From Vibrio echinoideorum (lineage in GTDB: Bacteria > Pseudomonadota > Gammaproteobacteria > Enterobacterales > Vibrionaceae), in the NCBI RefSeq assembly GCF_024347455.1, contig NZ_AP025483.1, positions 2,728,001 to 2,792,000 on the forward strand: 64,000 bases of DNA, given 5' to 3'. The notes under the pieces are model-generated. The model saw only the letters and a list, made by a program, of their open reading frames with translations, was not told the DNA's origin and searched no databases. Numbering within the stretch: the stretch's first letter is position 1; the number at the start of each line of letters is the position of its first letter. A program made the translations under genes and the position numbers. Of this stretch, positions 18,201 to 25,796 are shown one piece after another.

Positions 18201-18899
18201 CAGGTCACCCGACATCGCATCTACCGTCAACTTCAGCGGAGACCCTGTCAGGTAGCGATTTACGTCAGCTAATAATGAAGCGGGAGAGCCCCAAATATTT
18301 CGCACTTCCCCCGCGAGTTGAATTGGCAGTGGGTAGAACTGTTTACGCCAATAGTCGGCGACCACTTGTGCTTTTAGGTGGCTTTCATCGGTCACAAATT
18401 CATTATCAAAACGGCTTCCAGACTCAAAGGCATTTTGGGTCAGCATACGCTGACAGAAGCCATGAATGGTATATACAGCGGCTTCATCCATTTGCCTTTC
18501 AGCATTGAGCAGAGTTTTCGCAGCGCCAGCATGATCATCGATGGCTTGTAACAGAGGAGCAATCACTGGGTCGTCACTTTGCCCGCGAGCAAACGCAATA
18601 CGTGCATCATGGATTCGAGCACGGATACGATCGCGTAGCTCTGCCGTTGCGGCTTCAGTAAAGGTCACCACCAAGATTTGGTCCACGGTTAGTGGCTCAT
18701 GGTGTCGAGTAACTTCAGTCAGATCACCTTGCGGCGCAGCGGTACCGTGCCCAAGCAGTAGGCGCAAATACAAGCCAGCGATGGTAAATGTTTTACCCGT
18801 ACCCGCTGATGCTTCAATTAAACGCGCGCCATGAAGTGGAAACGTCATGGTATCAAGTGTTTGTGGAACGATTACCTGAGCACTGCTTGTGGTCGTCAT
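15225..18899 (-). CDS. recB: Exodeoxyribonuclease V beta subunit RecB
   Basis: The 1224-residue protein couples an N-terminal SF1A helicase (Walker A ASAGTGKT at residues 30-37, DEFQDTDPLQ motif around residue 400) to a C-terminal nuclease domain with the catalytic LDWK motif (residues 1109-1112) and a preceding GFIDL segment. It unwinds 3'-5', degrades DNA and loads RecA at Chi. The ATG at 18899 is preceded by a TAAGG box. A 240-bp gap plus a small frame separates it from recC. Downstream it overlaps recD. Confidence 0.95.
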   Translation of the reverse strand: MTTTSSAQVIVPQTLDTMTFPLHGARLIEASAGTGKTFTIAGLYLRLLLGHGTAAPQGDLTEVTRHHEPLTVDQILVVTFTEAATAELRDRIRARIHDARIAFARGQSDDPVIAPLLQAIDDHAGAAKTLLNAERQMDEAAVYTIHGFCQRMLTQNAFESGSRFDNEFVTDESHLKAQVVADYWRKQFYPLPIQLAGEVRNIWGSPASLLADVNRYLTGSPLKLTVDAMSGDLQTLHNQNLDKVKQLKALWCESEVDFLALISGSDVNKRSYTKKSLPTWLEVVTAWAQSDTQDYQFPDKLEKFSQATLIEKTPKGTAPQHAVFEAIENFLNSPADLKAPLLAHAITHCRTMLAKAKQQKQWLSFDDLLTQLSASIDVDEQSLLVERIRTLYPVAMIDEFQDTDPLQYSIFSRIYLDNPQCGLFMIGDPKQAIYGFRGADIFTYIKARNQVSAHYTLGTNWRSSADMVSAVNQVFMNSDSPFIYDQDIPFLPVAASPSADKRQWVMNGETQHALTFWLQDAEDKPLPKGEYHKAMAEATASQVQTILTASQNEQAYFDNGKKQHAVNAGDIAVLVRTGSEGRLIKNALSEQGIASVYLSNRDSVFTSLVAQDIQRLLQAVLTPENDRALRASLASELFALDAASLDELNNDEVVWENVVNEFREYRKLWLQRGVLPMLRSVISKRHLAERLLEEENGERSLTDLMHIGELLQQARQELDSDYGLLRWLAEAISDAQNGLGGSDDDIQRLESERNLVQIVTIHKSKGLEYDLVFLPFVASYREASEGKFYDHESDTTVLDITGSDSALAQADKERLAEDLRLIYVALTRAVYGCFIGMAPLRKGRSTKEPTGVHLSAMGYLVQNGQEQGIAELHQALSAIEGKNSSVLLSETPTAHEQVFVQAEQVSDDLQASELKASIDRAWRITSYSGLVKQGSHGASHDATIEVSGFDIDSADEQDESELIEPERSIFTFPRGARPGTFLHTLFEDVEFTEPATSDHNTQVITHLLESEQYEIEWLPVLQQLVDTVLNTALDGKNLKLSEKDSTQRLVEMEFLLPIEVLASSELNQTIQYHDPLSAKAGDLGFQTVRGMLKGFIDLVFEHKGKYYVLDWKSNHLGDDVSVYHGEALKSAMADHRYDLQYQIYALALHRFLRSRVADYSYEQHFGGVYYLFLRGMDGQSQQGIFSAKPTLALLDEMDQLIDGKVIDRRSAQLNDNETGQMGLL

Positions 18900-19138
18900 G
18901 CCTTACTGCCTTCTGATAAATGTGTTGTTACAAATGTGACCTAGCGTAGAAAACGTCATTCAATTTACGTCCTACGCCAATTTGTTAATAGTTAGTGCGA
19001 TCTCTCTCACGGATCAATTCAGATCGCCTCGCTACTATGCGCCCACGAGTTCAGGAGCGCCTACGAGTTTTATACTCATGCGTTACTTTGAACCACAGAA
19101 TAATGGTCCCTCTGACCTGTGGCCGTACAGCGAACGCC

Positions 19139-19315
19139 CTACACTAATAATGATTTACTGGCGGCCACTTTATTCCCTGTACCTTGCTTCTCTTCATCTT
19201 GATTCCCTTCACCTTGATTTCTTTCACCAGGAAAGTAAGCATCCCAAATGCTTAGCAGCGACTCTCTTTCGTCTTTCATTAATTCAGCGCACCCGTTATC
19301 GATCTTGCTGATCAC
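19139..19315 (-). CDS. Probable small protein between recC and recB, 58 residues
   Basis: Immediately after the recC stop, the frame starting with GTG at 19315 has a perfect AGGAG box nine bases upstream (within the recC end). It encodes MISKIDNGCAEL..., a helical-looking N-terminus with a WDAYFPGER segment and then a low-complexity tail rich in Gly, Asn, Gln and Glu. Another GTG at 19321 is in the same frame. The ribosome site and its place inside the recCBD operon support translation; function is unknown. The tail reflects imperfect repeats in DNA (CTTGATT units near 19198-19222), so chance open frame remains possible. Confidence 0.45.
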   Translation of the reverse strand: MISKIDNGCAELMKDERESLLSIWDAYFPGERNQGEGNQDEEKQGTGNKVAASKSLLV

Positions 19316-19321
19316 AGCCAC

Positions 19322-22300
19322 TTACTCCTGATCTTCCAGATCGGCAGAAGCCAACCTTGCCGCCTGCAGCACAAGTGTCGAATACATTCTCGACTGAGCA
19401 GCCAATTCATCGTCCCATTTAGGCCAGATTCGAGAGATGTAAGTATCTCTGCCCTCGCCCGTAAAGGCGAAGCTGTCATTAAAAGTATCGGCCATTTTCT
19501 TAAGGGACTTTTCTTCGTCATCGACCCACTTACCACGGCTAAAGCCAGCCTCAACGCCAGCCAATGCGGTTTTCGGGAAGTAAGGCAGTGGTGCTGTCAT
19601 GCCTTGATAAAACAGTCGTACTAACTCAGCCAGCAAACTCTTCGCCTGAAGCGCATCGCCGATAGGTTGTAGCGTTTGGTGAACCACGCCTTCTTTTCTG
19701 TCGTAGCCAATAATATGTGTCGTTTTTCCGTGCCCCATCACTGCACAAGATAGATGATCAATCCACGCTGCCAAATAATCTTGAGAGCGTATTTTACCGC
19801 TACGGAAACGAACTAGACCCGATTGATAGTTTTGAGTTAACCAACCCATCAAACGAACAGGTTTGCCTTCGCCTAACACATCAAATTCGATATTCACTTC
19901 GAGATCTTGCTGCGGTGATCCGCTCACAAATCGAATCTCTTTAGCTAAGTCTTCCGCTTGAACACGATTGGTTTCAAATTCGATATCACCAAAGGCGCCG
20001 ACCGGTAATCGGCCCTGTGCTTTTTGCTCAGAGACAAACAATCGAACCGCTTCGTCTGCGCCTTCAGGGTGGTCCAGTAACACTTGCAGCAAAGCATCCT
20101 TAAGTTGGAAACTCTCTAAACCATTAAGTACAAATGGCTCATCGTCTTCCATCACAGGAAGTGGCGGCTCAAACACCACTTTTAGACGGCGATTAAAGAA
20201 GTACTGCACTGGCAAACGCCAAAAACGCTGTAACTCAACCAAATCGAGTTCTAACGGGTACGTCGCACCCAACAAATAGTCATCTAAGGCGCGATTAAAT
20301 TCACCACTGCGTTCACCTGAACGGTTAGCCGCAGGAAGCCATTCTTTGGCGTAACTCAGCACATGGCTCGCATCACCTTGAGTAAACGCAGCAGGGCTGA
20401 ACGGTGTCATGGTGTGTTCAAAGCTGATCGCTTGAGTCAGGTTGATGCCTGAATCATCACTTGGTAAGGCTTGGTCGTCACTCAAACAGTAGTTCTGTTG
20501 GCAGTATTCAATCAACTCTGAAACCAATACCGACGGCACTCGCTCAGTATTATCTTGAATCGAACGGCCGACATAACTGATGTATAAACACTCTTGCGCC
20601 GACAACATTGCCTCTAAGAATAGGTAGCGGTCATCATCACGACGAGAACGGTCACCCGGACGAGTGCGCCCGTTCATCAAGTCAAAACCTTCTGGCGGCA
20701 TTGAGCGAGGGTAAACACCATCATTCATACCTAACAAACAGACGGTTTTGAACGGAATAGAACGCATCGGCATCAAGGTACAAAAGTTAACTTGGCCAGC
20801 TAAGAATCGCTGGCTAATACGCGCGCCAGATAACTTATTATTGAGGTACTGGTAGATAATGCTTGGCGACAACTCTTGTTCATACAAGGCATCATCAAGC
20901 TGTTCATTCAGTTGCGAAAGTGCATCGCGAATCGATTTGAGCACCACCTCGCCTTCCAGTTCAACCGCAAAGAAATCATCAATCATTTGCAGCAAGGTTT
21001 CACGCCACATATCGATAGATTGTGTTTCAGTTAAACGTTGGCGGTAATGGGCAATACGATCAATAAAGTGCGCTAACTTACCAGCAAGTTCGGCGTTAAT
21101 ACCTTGAACTTCGTTATAAGCGGCAATCGGAGAGTGTTCAGTTTCAAATAAACCCGCAGAATCTGACATCGCATAGCCTAAAAGCATACGTTGAATACCA
21201 AATAGCCAAGTATTTTGCTCGGTCGCAGGCAAGTCAAATTCGGTTGCGGTAGAAGAGTCCACGCCCCAACGGATACCCGCCTCTTCAACCCATTGCTTGG
21301 CTTGCTCAAATTGAAACTCGTCAATACCAAAGCGTGCCATCATCGCAGGAATTTCTAATAGCTCTAGTAACTCAGAGGCCAAGCAACGCGTATTCGGTAG
21401 CGCGACCAACTGCATGAAGGCGGTCAGAATTGGGCTTTCTTGGTCAGCCGTTCTATCAGAGATCGAGTAAGGGATATAACGCTCACCCGGAGCATTACCA
21501 AATACCGCCTGAATCGCTGGGCTATAAGCATTAATGTCAGACACCATCACGATGATATCGCGTGGTTTTAATGTCGGATTGGCATCAAACATCGCCAACA
21601 GCTGATCATGAAGGACTTCAACCTCACGCATTGGGCTGTGACACGCATGTACGGTCAGAGATCGGTCGCCCAGTTCAACCACCTGTTTATGGTTACTGGA
21701 ATCTAAGATGTGGTCGTCTTGATGCTCTTCTAACTGGAGAATATCGGCTTGCAGTTGATGCAGCAGGTTATCCCTCTCAACATCAATAAAGAACTCGTGC
21801 TCTTCGCTATCTGACTGAGACAGTAAGAGCAGGTTATCTCGGCCTAATTTTCCCATAGACGCAAGCAGGCTGTTACCTACGGCTTGGCTGATATGCAGTT
21901 CATCTTCAACATTGGCTTCAATGCCATCTTTCAATGGTGAAGCTTCGCCCTCTAATTGAGGTAAGCCATCGACCAGAGCAAACTGCTTACGGCGCTGGGC
22001 CTCGACTCTCGCCAAATATTTACGGTCACGAATATCACCCCAGTAATGCTGACAAGGGTTGGTAAACATTAAGTGCACATCTATCTGCTCACCGAGTGCT
22101 TTCAACGCATCCATGTAACGAGGTGGCAGCGACGAAATACCAAATACAAATAAGCGTTTCGGCAGATGCTGCAGTTGACCTTGTTGGTTGGCTAGCGCTT
22201 CAATGAAGTCATGGTACAAGTTACCACGGTGATATTTCGATTGACCTTGAGACAGGGTTTGATCATAGAGTGCTTGCCACAAAATTGGCTGCCAAGGGTG

Positions 22301-22798
22301 ATCTTGTTGTCCTTCATCATCGACCAATTCAGCAACGGGTTCTCCTGCTTCCCACATCGCCATCCATTCAGGTCGATACACCAAGTATCCATCGAAGATA
22401 TCGGCAATTTTCTCTGCCAATTGATACAGCTTCGAATCATCTTCGTCGTTTTCAAGATAGCGTTGCAGGGGTAAGAAATCAGGGTGGTCAAGCTTAGCAG
22501 GTAGCAAACTCATCAACTTCCACGTCATCGCTTCTTTGTTAAAAGCACTGCGTTTAGGTACATCAGGAAGCACTTGGGTAAACATATCCCAAATGAAGGT
22601 TGCAGGAAGGGGAAAGTCTATATTTGCTGCTACACCAAACTCTTTGGCGAGTTCCATCTTAAGCCATTGAGACATACCTGGGCTCTGAACCAAGATCTGC
22701 TCTTTTTCGAAAGGATTGGCTAAAGGATCACTTTTGATTAAGTGAACGAGAAGGATTTTTAAAGTATCGACTTTATTGGAATGGTAAACAGTAAACAA
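19322..22798 (-). CDS. recC: Exodeoxyribonuclease V gamma subunit RecC
   Basis: The 1158-residue subunit recognises Chi and splits the DNA strands in RecBCD; it has a helicase-like fold without functional Walker motifs. The N-terminus MFTVYHSNKVD matches the E. coli MLRVYHSN start, which fixes initiation at a TTG codon (22798). No upstream ATG fits and the ribosome site is weak, consistent with the low cellular level of RecBCD (inference). It is the first gene of the recC, small gene, recB, recD operon. Length is close to the 1122 residues of E. coli. Confidence 0.95.
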   Translation of the reverse strand: MFTVYHSNKVDTLKILLVHLIKSDPLANPFEKEQILVQSPGMSQWLKMELAKEFGVAANIDFPLPATFIWDMFTQVLPDVPKRSAFNKEAMTWKLMSLLPAKLDHPDFLPLQRYLENDEDDSKLYQLAEKIADIFDGYLVYRPEWMAMWEAGEPVAELVDDEGQQDHPWQPILWQALYDQTLSQGQSKYHRGNLYHDFIEALANQQGQLQHLPKRLFVFGISSLPPRYMDALKALGEQIDVHLMFTNPCQHYWGDIRDRKYLARVEAQRRKQFALVDGLPQLEGEASPLKDGIEANVEDELHISQAVGNSLLASMGKLGRDNLLLLSQSDSEEHEFFIDVERDNLLHQLQADILQLEEHQDDHILDSSNHKQVVELGDRSLTVHACHSPMREVEVLHDQLLAMFDANPTLKPRDIIVMVSDINAYSPAIQAVFGNAPGERYIPYSISDRTADQESPILTAFMQLVALPNTRCLASELLELLEIPAMMARFGIDEFQFEQAKQWVEEAGIRWGVDSSTATEFDLPATEQNTWLFGIQRMLLGYAMSDSAGLFETEHSPIAAYNEVQGINAELAGKLAHFIDRIAHYRQRLTETQSIDMWRETLLQMIDDFFAVELEGEVVLKSIRDALSQLNEQLDDALYEQELSPSIIYQYLNNKLSGARISQRFLAGQVNFCTLMPMRSIPFKTVCLLGMNDGVYPRSMPPEGFDLMNGRTRPGDRSRRDDDRYLFLEAMLSAQECLYISYVGRSIQDNTERVPSVLVSELIEYCQQNYCLSDDQALPSDDSGINLTQAISFEHTMTPFSPAAFTQGDASHVLSYAKEWLPAANRSGERSGEFNRALDDYLLGATYPLELDLVELQRFWRLPVQYFFNRRLKVVFEPPLPVMEDDEPFVLNGLESFQLKDALLQVLLDHPEGADEAVRLFVSEQKAQGRLPVGAFGDIEFETNRVQAEDLAKEIRFVSGSPQQDLEVNIEFDVLGEGKPVRLMGWLTQNYQSGLVRFRSGKIRSQDYLAAWIDHLSCAVMGHGKTTHIIGYDRKEGVVHQTLQPIGDALQAKSLLAELVRLFYQGMTAPLPYFPKTALAGVEAGFSRGKWVDDEEKSLKKMADTFNDSFAFTGEGRDTYISRIWPKWDDELAAQSRMYSTLVLQAARLASADLEDQE

Positions 22799-22925
22799 AG
22801 TGCACTCACGCTAATCTTGCCACAATATAAAGCCAGATTAGCATAAGTGCCGAGTTTGGATTAGGAATATAAGCTTATGAAATACTGAAAACTTAAGGTC
22901 CGTTTATCTTTTGAACTATTGCTTC

Positions 22926-23921
22926 TTACAATCTACTGCCTACCGCGCTTAGTACACGATGAGGTTTGTAATTCATGTAATAACGAACCGCAACATAACC
23001 CACTACAAACGTTGCCACAATCAATTCTAGATACGCTAGGTTGAAGACTTGATCCACATAGTGAGTTTCCACACCAACAGTTTGCATCCAAGCCGCCAAT
23101 TTGAATAACGCCGTTGCACCAATCACGATTGGGAAGGTAAACGCCGCATAACCTGGGCTAAATGGCAGACGAAGTAGTTTGAAAAACGCAATGTAGATAA
23201 TAAACGTCATTAACACTGCAATGCCAAAGAGTAACCCAATGATCACTGGCGAAGGATTTGCCGTCACCGTTAGGTAGCCTGCTAAAGATAAACTGGCTGG
23301 TGCCGCCATAATCGCAATCGTTGGTTTTGCTGCGTCAGGTACTTCATGAGAGAAGATCAAACGGTAGATCATGAGAGGTAGCATTACGGCATAAACCAAT
23401 AAGCCAAAGACTAAAGTCGCATGAGCAACGGGTTCTAAGATCGGATTACCTGAAAAAGAAACGTCTGCCACGATAATACCGATTGGTGGTACAAACCAAC
23501 TTGGCACCATGTGGTGAATCTCAAAGTTTTTAGCTCTGTGGTATAAGAAGCTCACCAAGAACACGACATGTAACGCTACCGAAGCCAACCACATTGCTTC
23601 TTGAAGAAACGGAGAGATTGGCGCCAACGAAGCAGACACCACCATACAACCCATCGCGAATGTGGGTACAACACTGCCGACAACAGGGTGAGCAAGGTCT
23701 TCACGTAATAAGTGACCGTGAATCAAAAATTTCACAGCTAAAACAAGAAGTAATACCGCCGCAATACCCGCACTGATCCACTGCACCAAACCCGGAGTGT
23801 GTAAAGTACCTTGTGCGACTAAAACACCATCCCAACACCAGCCTAAGCTTGCAATTGCGAGTGCTAACCCTGCCATGGGTGTTGGAGCTCCTGTTAATCT
23901 ATATTTAATACGTTGAATCAT
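22926..23921 (-). CDS. TDT-family (TehA/SLAC1-like) transporter
   Basis: The 331-residue protein has about ten evenly spaced hydrophobic helices, begins RLTGAPTPMAGLALA and carries a late FPIVIGATALFKL helix, all typical of the tellurite-resistance/dicarboxylate transporter family that includes TehA and the plant SLAC1 anion channels. A role in moving a small anion across the inner membrane is likely; the substrate cannot be told from sequence. The ATG at 23921 has a GAGAGG box upstream. It is divergent from a LysR regulator, which probably controls it. Confidence 0.82.
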   Translation of the reverse strand: MIQRIKYRLTGAPTPMAGLALAIASLGWCWDGVLVAQGTLHTPGLVQWISAGIAAVLLLVLAVKFLIHGHLLREDLAHPVVGSVVPTFAMGCMVVSASLAPISPFLQEAMWLASVALHVVFLVSFLYHRAKNFEIHHMVPSWFVPPIGIIVADVSFSGNPILEPVAHATLVFGLLVYAVMLPLMIYRLIFSHEVPDAAKPTIAIMAAPASLSLAGYLTVTANPSPVIIGLLFGIAVLMTFIIYIAFFKLLRLPFSPGYAAFTFPIVIGATALFKLAAWMQTVGVETHYVDQVFNLAYLELIVATFVVGYVAVRYYMNYKPHRVLSAVGSRL

Positions 23922-24028
23922 GTCAGCCTCTCTTAAACTTAATTCACTAAACTTGTGAACTCATCAGCTTGTTGAAGCCATAATACGCTTGCGCTTCGTT
24001 AAACAATATCCAATTATATATAACAAGT

Positions 24029-24045
24029 GTTCATTAATTCTGAAC
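24029..24045. promoter_or_regulatory. Candidate LysR-type operator between divergent genes
   Basis: GTTCA-N7-TGAAC is a perfect interrupted palindrome containing the T-N11-A pattern bound by LysR regulators. It lies 38 bp upstream of the LysR gene start and 108 bp upstream of the TDT transporter start, where an autoregulatory and divergent operator would be expected. Confidence 0.45.
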
Positions 24046-24083
24046 GATATTCATTCCACCAGCAGTGCAAAACTAGGAATCTG

Positions 24084-24980
24084 ATGGCTAATATTTCAAT
24101 TAAACAACTCAAAGTGTTTGTCACCATTACCCAACATTCGACACTTACCGCCGCATCGGAAGCTCTGTTTTTATCAAAGGCAGCCGTCAGTATGGCACTG
24201 GGTGAAATGGAGAAACAGTTGGGTCACTCTCTATTTGACCGGGTCAACAACCGATTAATTCTCAATCAAGAAGGACAAAAGCTTCTTCCCTTAGCCGACG
24301 AGATTCTTCATCGGGCTGCTGGTATAGATGTTCTATTCCGCGATGACCAACCATTAAGTGGTAATTTAAAGGTCGGCGCGAGTGACACGATTGGTAATCA
24401 GGTGGCACCTTTTATTTTGTCAGGCTTTAGAGAGCGTACTCAGCATCAAGATCAGAGCTTGTTTATTTCAAACAGTGCGCTGATCTGCCAAAAGTTGGTG
24501 GATTATGAACTGGATATCGCGTTAATTGAAGGAAAAACACTCCATCCGGAGTTGATCTCTAGCCAGTTCAGTAGCGATGAAATGTGTATTATCGTTAGCA
24601 ATCAACACCCTTTAGTGGCAAAAGACAAAGTAAATTTAAGAGATCTAGAAGGCAGCCATTGGATACTGAGAGAATCAGGTTCAGGCACTCGCGAGTTCTT
24701 CCTGCGTGCCGTCGCTCCTCGTATCGAACACTGGTATGAGTCATTTGAGCTCAATACCACCGAGGCGATCATCAATTCGGTTTCCGCCAATCTTGGTTTC
24801 GCGTGTTTATCCCGATTAGCAGCACAACGCGCGATTGATTCAGGCCGAGTGAAAGCACTCGATGTACCGCTCGACATGAAACGACGATTCTGGATGTTGG
24901 TGCACAAAGACAAATATCAAAGCCCGCTGTTAAAATCTTTCATGAGTTATTGTGAAGACTGGGCTACACATCAAGATTGA
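24084..24980 (+). CDS. LysR-family transcriptional regulator
   Basis: The 298-residue protein has an N-terminal winged helix-turn-helix (residues 2-62, ISIKQLKVFVTITQHSTLTA followed by the recognition helix region AVSMALGEMEKQLG) and a periplasmic-binding-protein-like effector domain (about 90-295) with a WILRESGSGTREFF segment typical of the YeiE/CysB-like branch. An AGGAAT box six bases upstream fixes the start at 24084 rather than the frame limit at 24027. It is divergent from the TDT transporter and is the likely regulator of that gene. Its effector is unknown. Confidence 0.88.
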   Translation: MANISIKQLKVFVTITQHSTLTAASEALFLSKAAVSMALGEMEKQLGHSLFDRVNNRLILNQEGQKLLPLADEILHRAAGIDVLFRDDQPLSGNLKVGASDTIGNQVAPFILSGFRERTQHQDQSLFISNSALICQKLVDYELDIALIEGKTLHPELISSQFSSDEMCIIVSNQHPLVAKDKVNLRDLEGSHWILRESGSGTREFFLRAVAPRIEHWYESFELNTTEAIINSVSANLGFACLSRLAAQRAIDSGRVKALDVPLDMKRRFWMLVHKDKYQSPLLKSFMSYCEDWATHQD

Positions 24981-25023
24981 GGCCGCATAGTTCCGCCCTC
25001 AACTGGACTTTTCGCATCAGAAA

Positions 25024-25039
25024 CTGTATAAAAAGCCAG
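25024..25039 (+). promoter_or_regulatory. LexA-type SOS box upstream of yebG
   Basis: CTGTATAAAAAGCCAG fits the CTG-N10-CAG core of the gammaproteobacterial LexA operator (CTGTATATATATACAG), with mismatches in the right centre. It is 29 bp upstream of yebG, an SOS gene in E. coli, so the context raises confidence. Confidence 0.7.
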
Positions 25040-25068
25040 TAAAATTTATCAAACTTAGAGGATTAACC

Positions 25069-25362
25069 ATGGCTGTTATCGTCAAGTACGTGGTGGAACG
25101 CAACGGAGAAGAGAAAATGACTTTTACCTCTAAAGCCGAAGCTGACGCATACGACAAAATGCTGGATATGGCTGATGAGCTTTTTGAACTGTTAAGCAAA
25201 AGCGATTTAGTTGAAGATGAAGGCAAGCAAGAAGAACTTGCAATGTACCTAGCGAAGAATAAAGAAGAAGTTCTTTACGCATTAGGCGCTAAGCGTAAAC
25301 CAGCTCCGAAAAAAGAAAAGAAACTTGAAGCTGTTGAAAACACAGAAGAAGATGCAGCGTAA
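25069..25362 (+). CDS. yebG: YebG family DNA-damage-inducible protein
   Basis: The 97-residue protein starts MAVIVKYVVERNG and keeps the YebG core (FTSKAEADAYDKMLDMAD), followed by a lysine-rich then acidic C-terminal tail. YebG is a LexA-controlled protein of unclear molecular function induced by DNA damage. An AGAGGA box lies upstream. The SOS-like site at 25024 agrees with that regulation. A hairpin and T-run follow the gene. Confidence 0.92.
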   Translation: MAVIVKYVVERNGEEKMTFTSKAEADAYDKMLDMADELFELLSKSDLVEDEGKQEELAMYLAKNKEEVLYALGAKRKPAPKKEKKLEAVENTEEDAA

Positions 25363-25380
25363 CTAGCTGACACCTTTCTA

Positions 25381-25432
25381 AAAAACGTCAATAACACCTC
25401 TAACCAGAGCCTATTATTGGCGTTTTTTTATA
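25381..25432 (+). terminator. Terminator after yebG
   Basis: AACGTCAATAA and TTATTGGCGTT can pair with one G-U pair around a loop of about 21 bases, followed by a seven-base T-run. Confidence 0.7.
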
Positions 25433-25486
25433 CTTATCGAAATATAATGAAGCCGGTTTATAGTCGAAATCGCTCTAAACATTAGC

Positions 25487-25516
25487 TTGCACGAAAGTGT
25501 GATAAAGATCTAATAT
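25487..25516 (+). promoter_or_regulatory. Candidate promoter for the NifU-like/GGGtGRT operon
   Basis: TTGCAC (25487-25492) and TAATAT (25511-25516) are 18 bp apart. A start near 25523 would place the first transcribed bases directly before the aptamer-like fold at 25526. Confidence 0.5.
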
Positions 25517-25525
25517 ATAGACATC

Positions 25526-25596
25526 AGGTGATGGGGTTCCACCTAAGCTTTTGCTTCAACCGCCCGTTCTTTTCGAACAGTGCTAATGACTCCTAC
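25526..25596 (+). promoter_or_regulatory. Fluoride riboswitch-like aptamer (crcB motif)
   Basis: The arrangement follows the crcB/fluoride aptamer. Stem 1 is AGGTG (25526-25530) with CACCT (25540-25544) around the loop ATGGGGTTC. A small AAGC/GCTT hairpin follows, then CAACCGCCC, then stem 2 formed by GTTC and GAAC, then GCTAATGACTCCTAC (25582-25596). The loop GGGGTT can form the family's pseudoknot with GACTCC (25588-25593). GATGG, AACCGCC and CTAATGACTCCTAC are the conserved elements I recall from Bacillus and Pseudomonas examples. The extra hairpin between stems is unusual. What it senses here is inferred from resemblance only. Confidence 0.72.
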
Positions 25597-25605
25597 AGAA
25601 TCGAA

Positions 25606-25716
25606 AACAGGTAATACTGTTGGACGTATCGCTATTCCTCCATTTTGAAATGGACTTAGTCTACTAAGACCAAGGTTCATGACACCTTTGGATTATCGAT
25701 ACTCAAGATCTGTAGT
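25606..25716 (+). ncRNA. Multi-hairpin junction in the operon leader
   Basis: After the aptamer, AACAG/CTGTT forms a hairpin (25606-25621). GTATCG (25626-25631) pairs with CGATAC (25697-25702), enclosing three hairpins: CCATTT/AAATGG (25640-25653), CTTAG/CTAAG (25655-25668) and CCAAGGT/ACCTTTGG (25670-25691). CTACAGA at the aptamer's 3' end (25593-25599) is complementary to TCTGTAG (25709-25715), so this domain could compete with the aptamer fold. No known RNA family is recognised. Confidence 0.5.
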
Positions 25717-25746
25717 GAATTAGCCACACCTCTTCCAACACGTCCT

Positions 25747-25793
25747 GTTTTCTCAACGCCCTAGGTCTTAAATGACTCTAATAGTGAGAAAAC
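25747..25793 (+). promoter_or_regulatory. Hairpin covering the ribosome binding site of the NifU-like gene
   Basis: GTTTTCTCA (25747-25755) is perfectly complementary over nine bases to TGAGAAAAC (25785-25793), three bases before the ATG at 25797. The GAG ribosome-binding core sits inside the 3' arm, so this stem would block translation unless disrupted. Confidence 0.55.
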
Positions 25794-25796
25794 ATT

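Noticed and set aside
13009..22798. Many plus-strand frames of 60-130 codons inside recB, recC and recD
   Set aside because: All are shadows of the long recBCD frames, without ribosome sites or recognisable domains.
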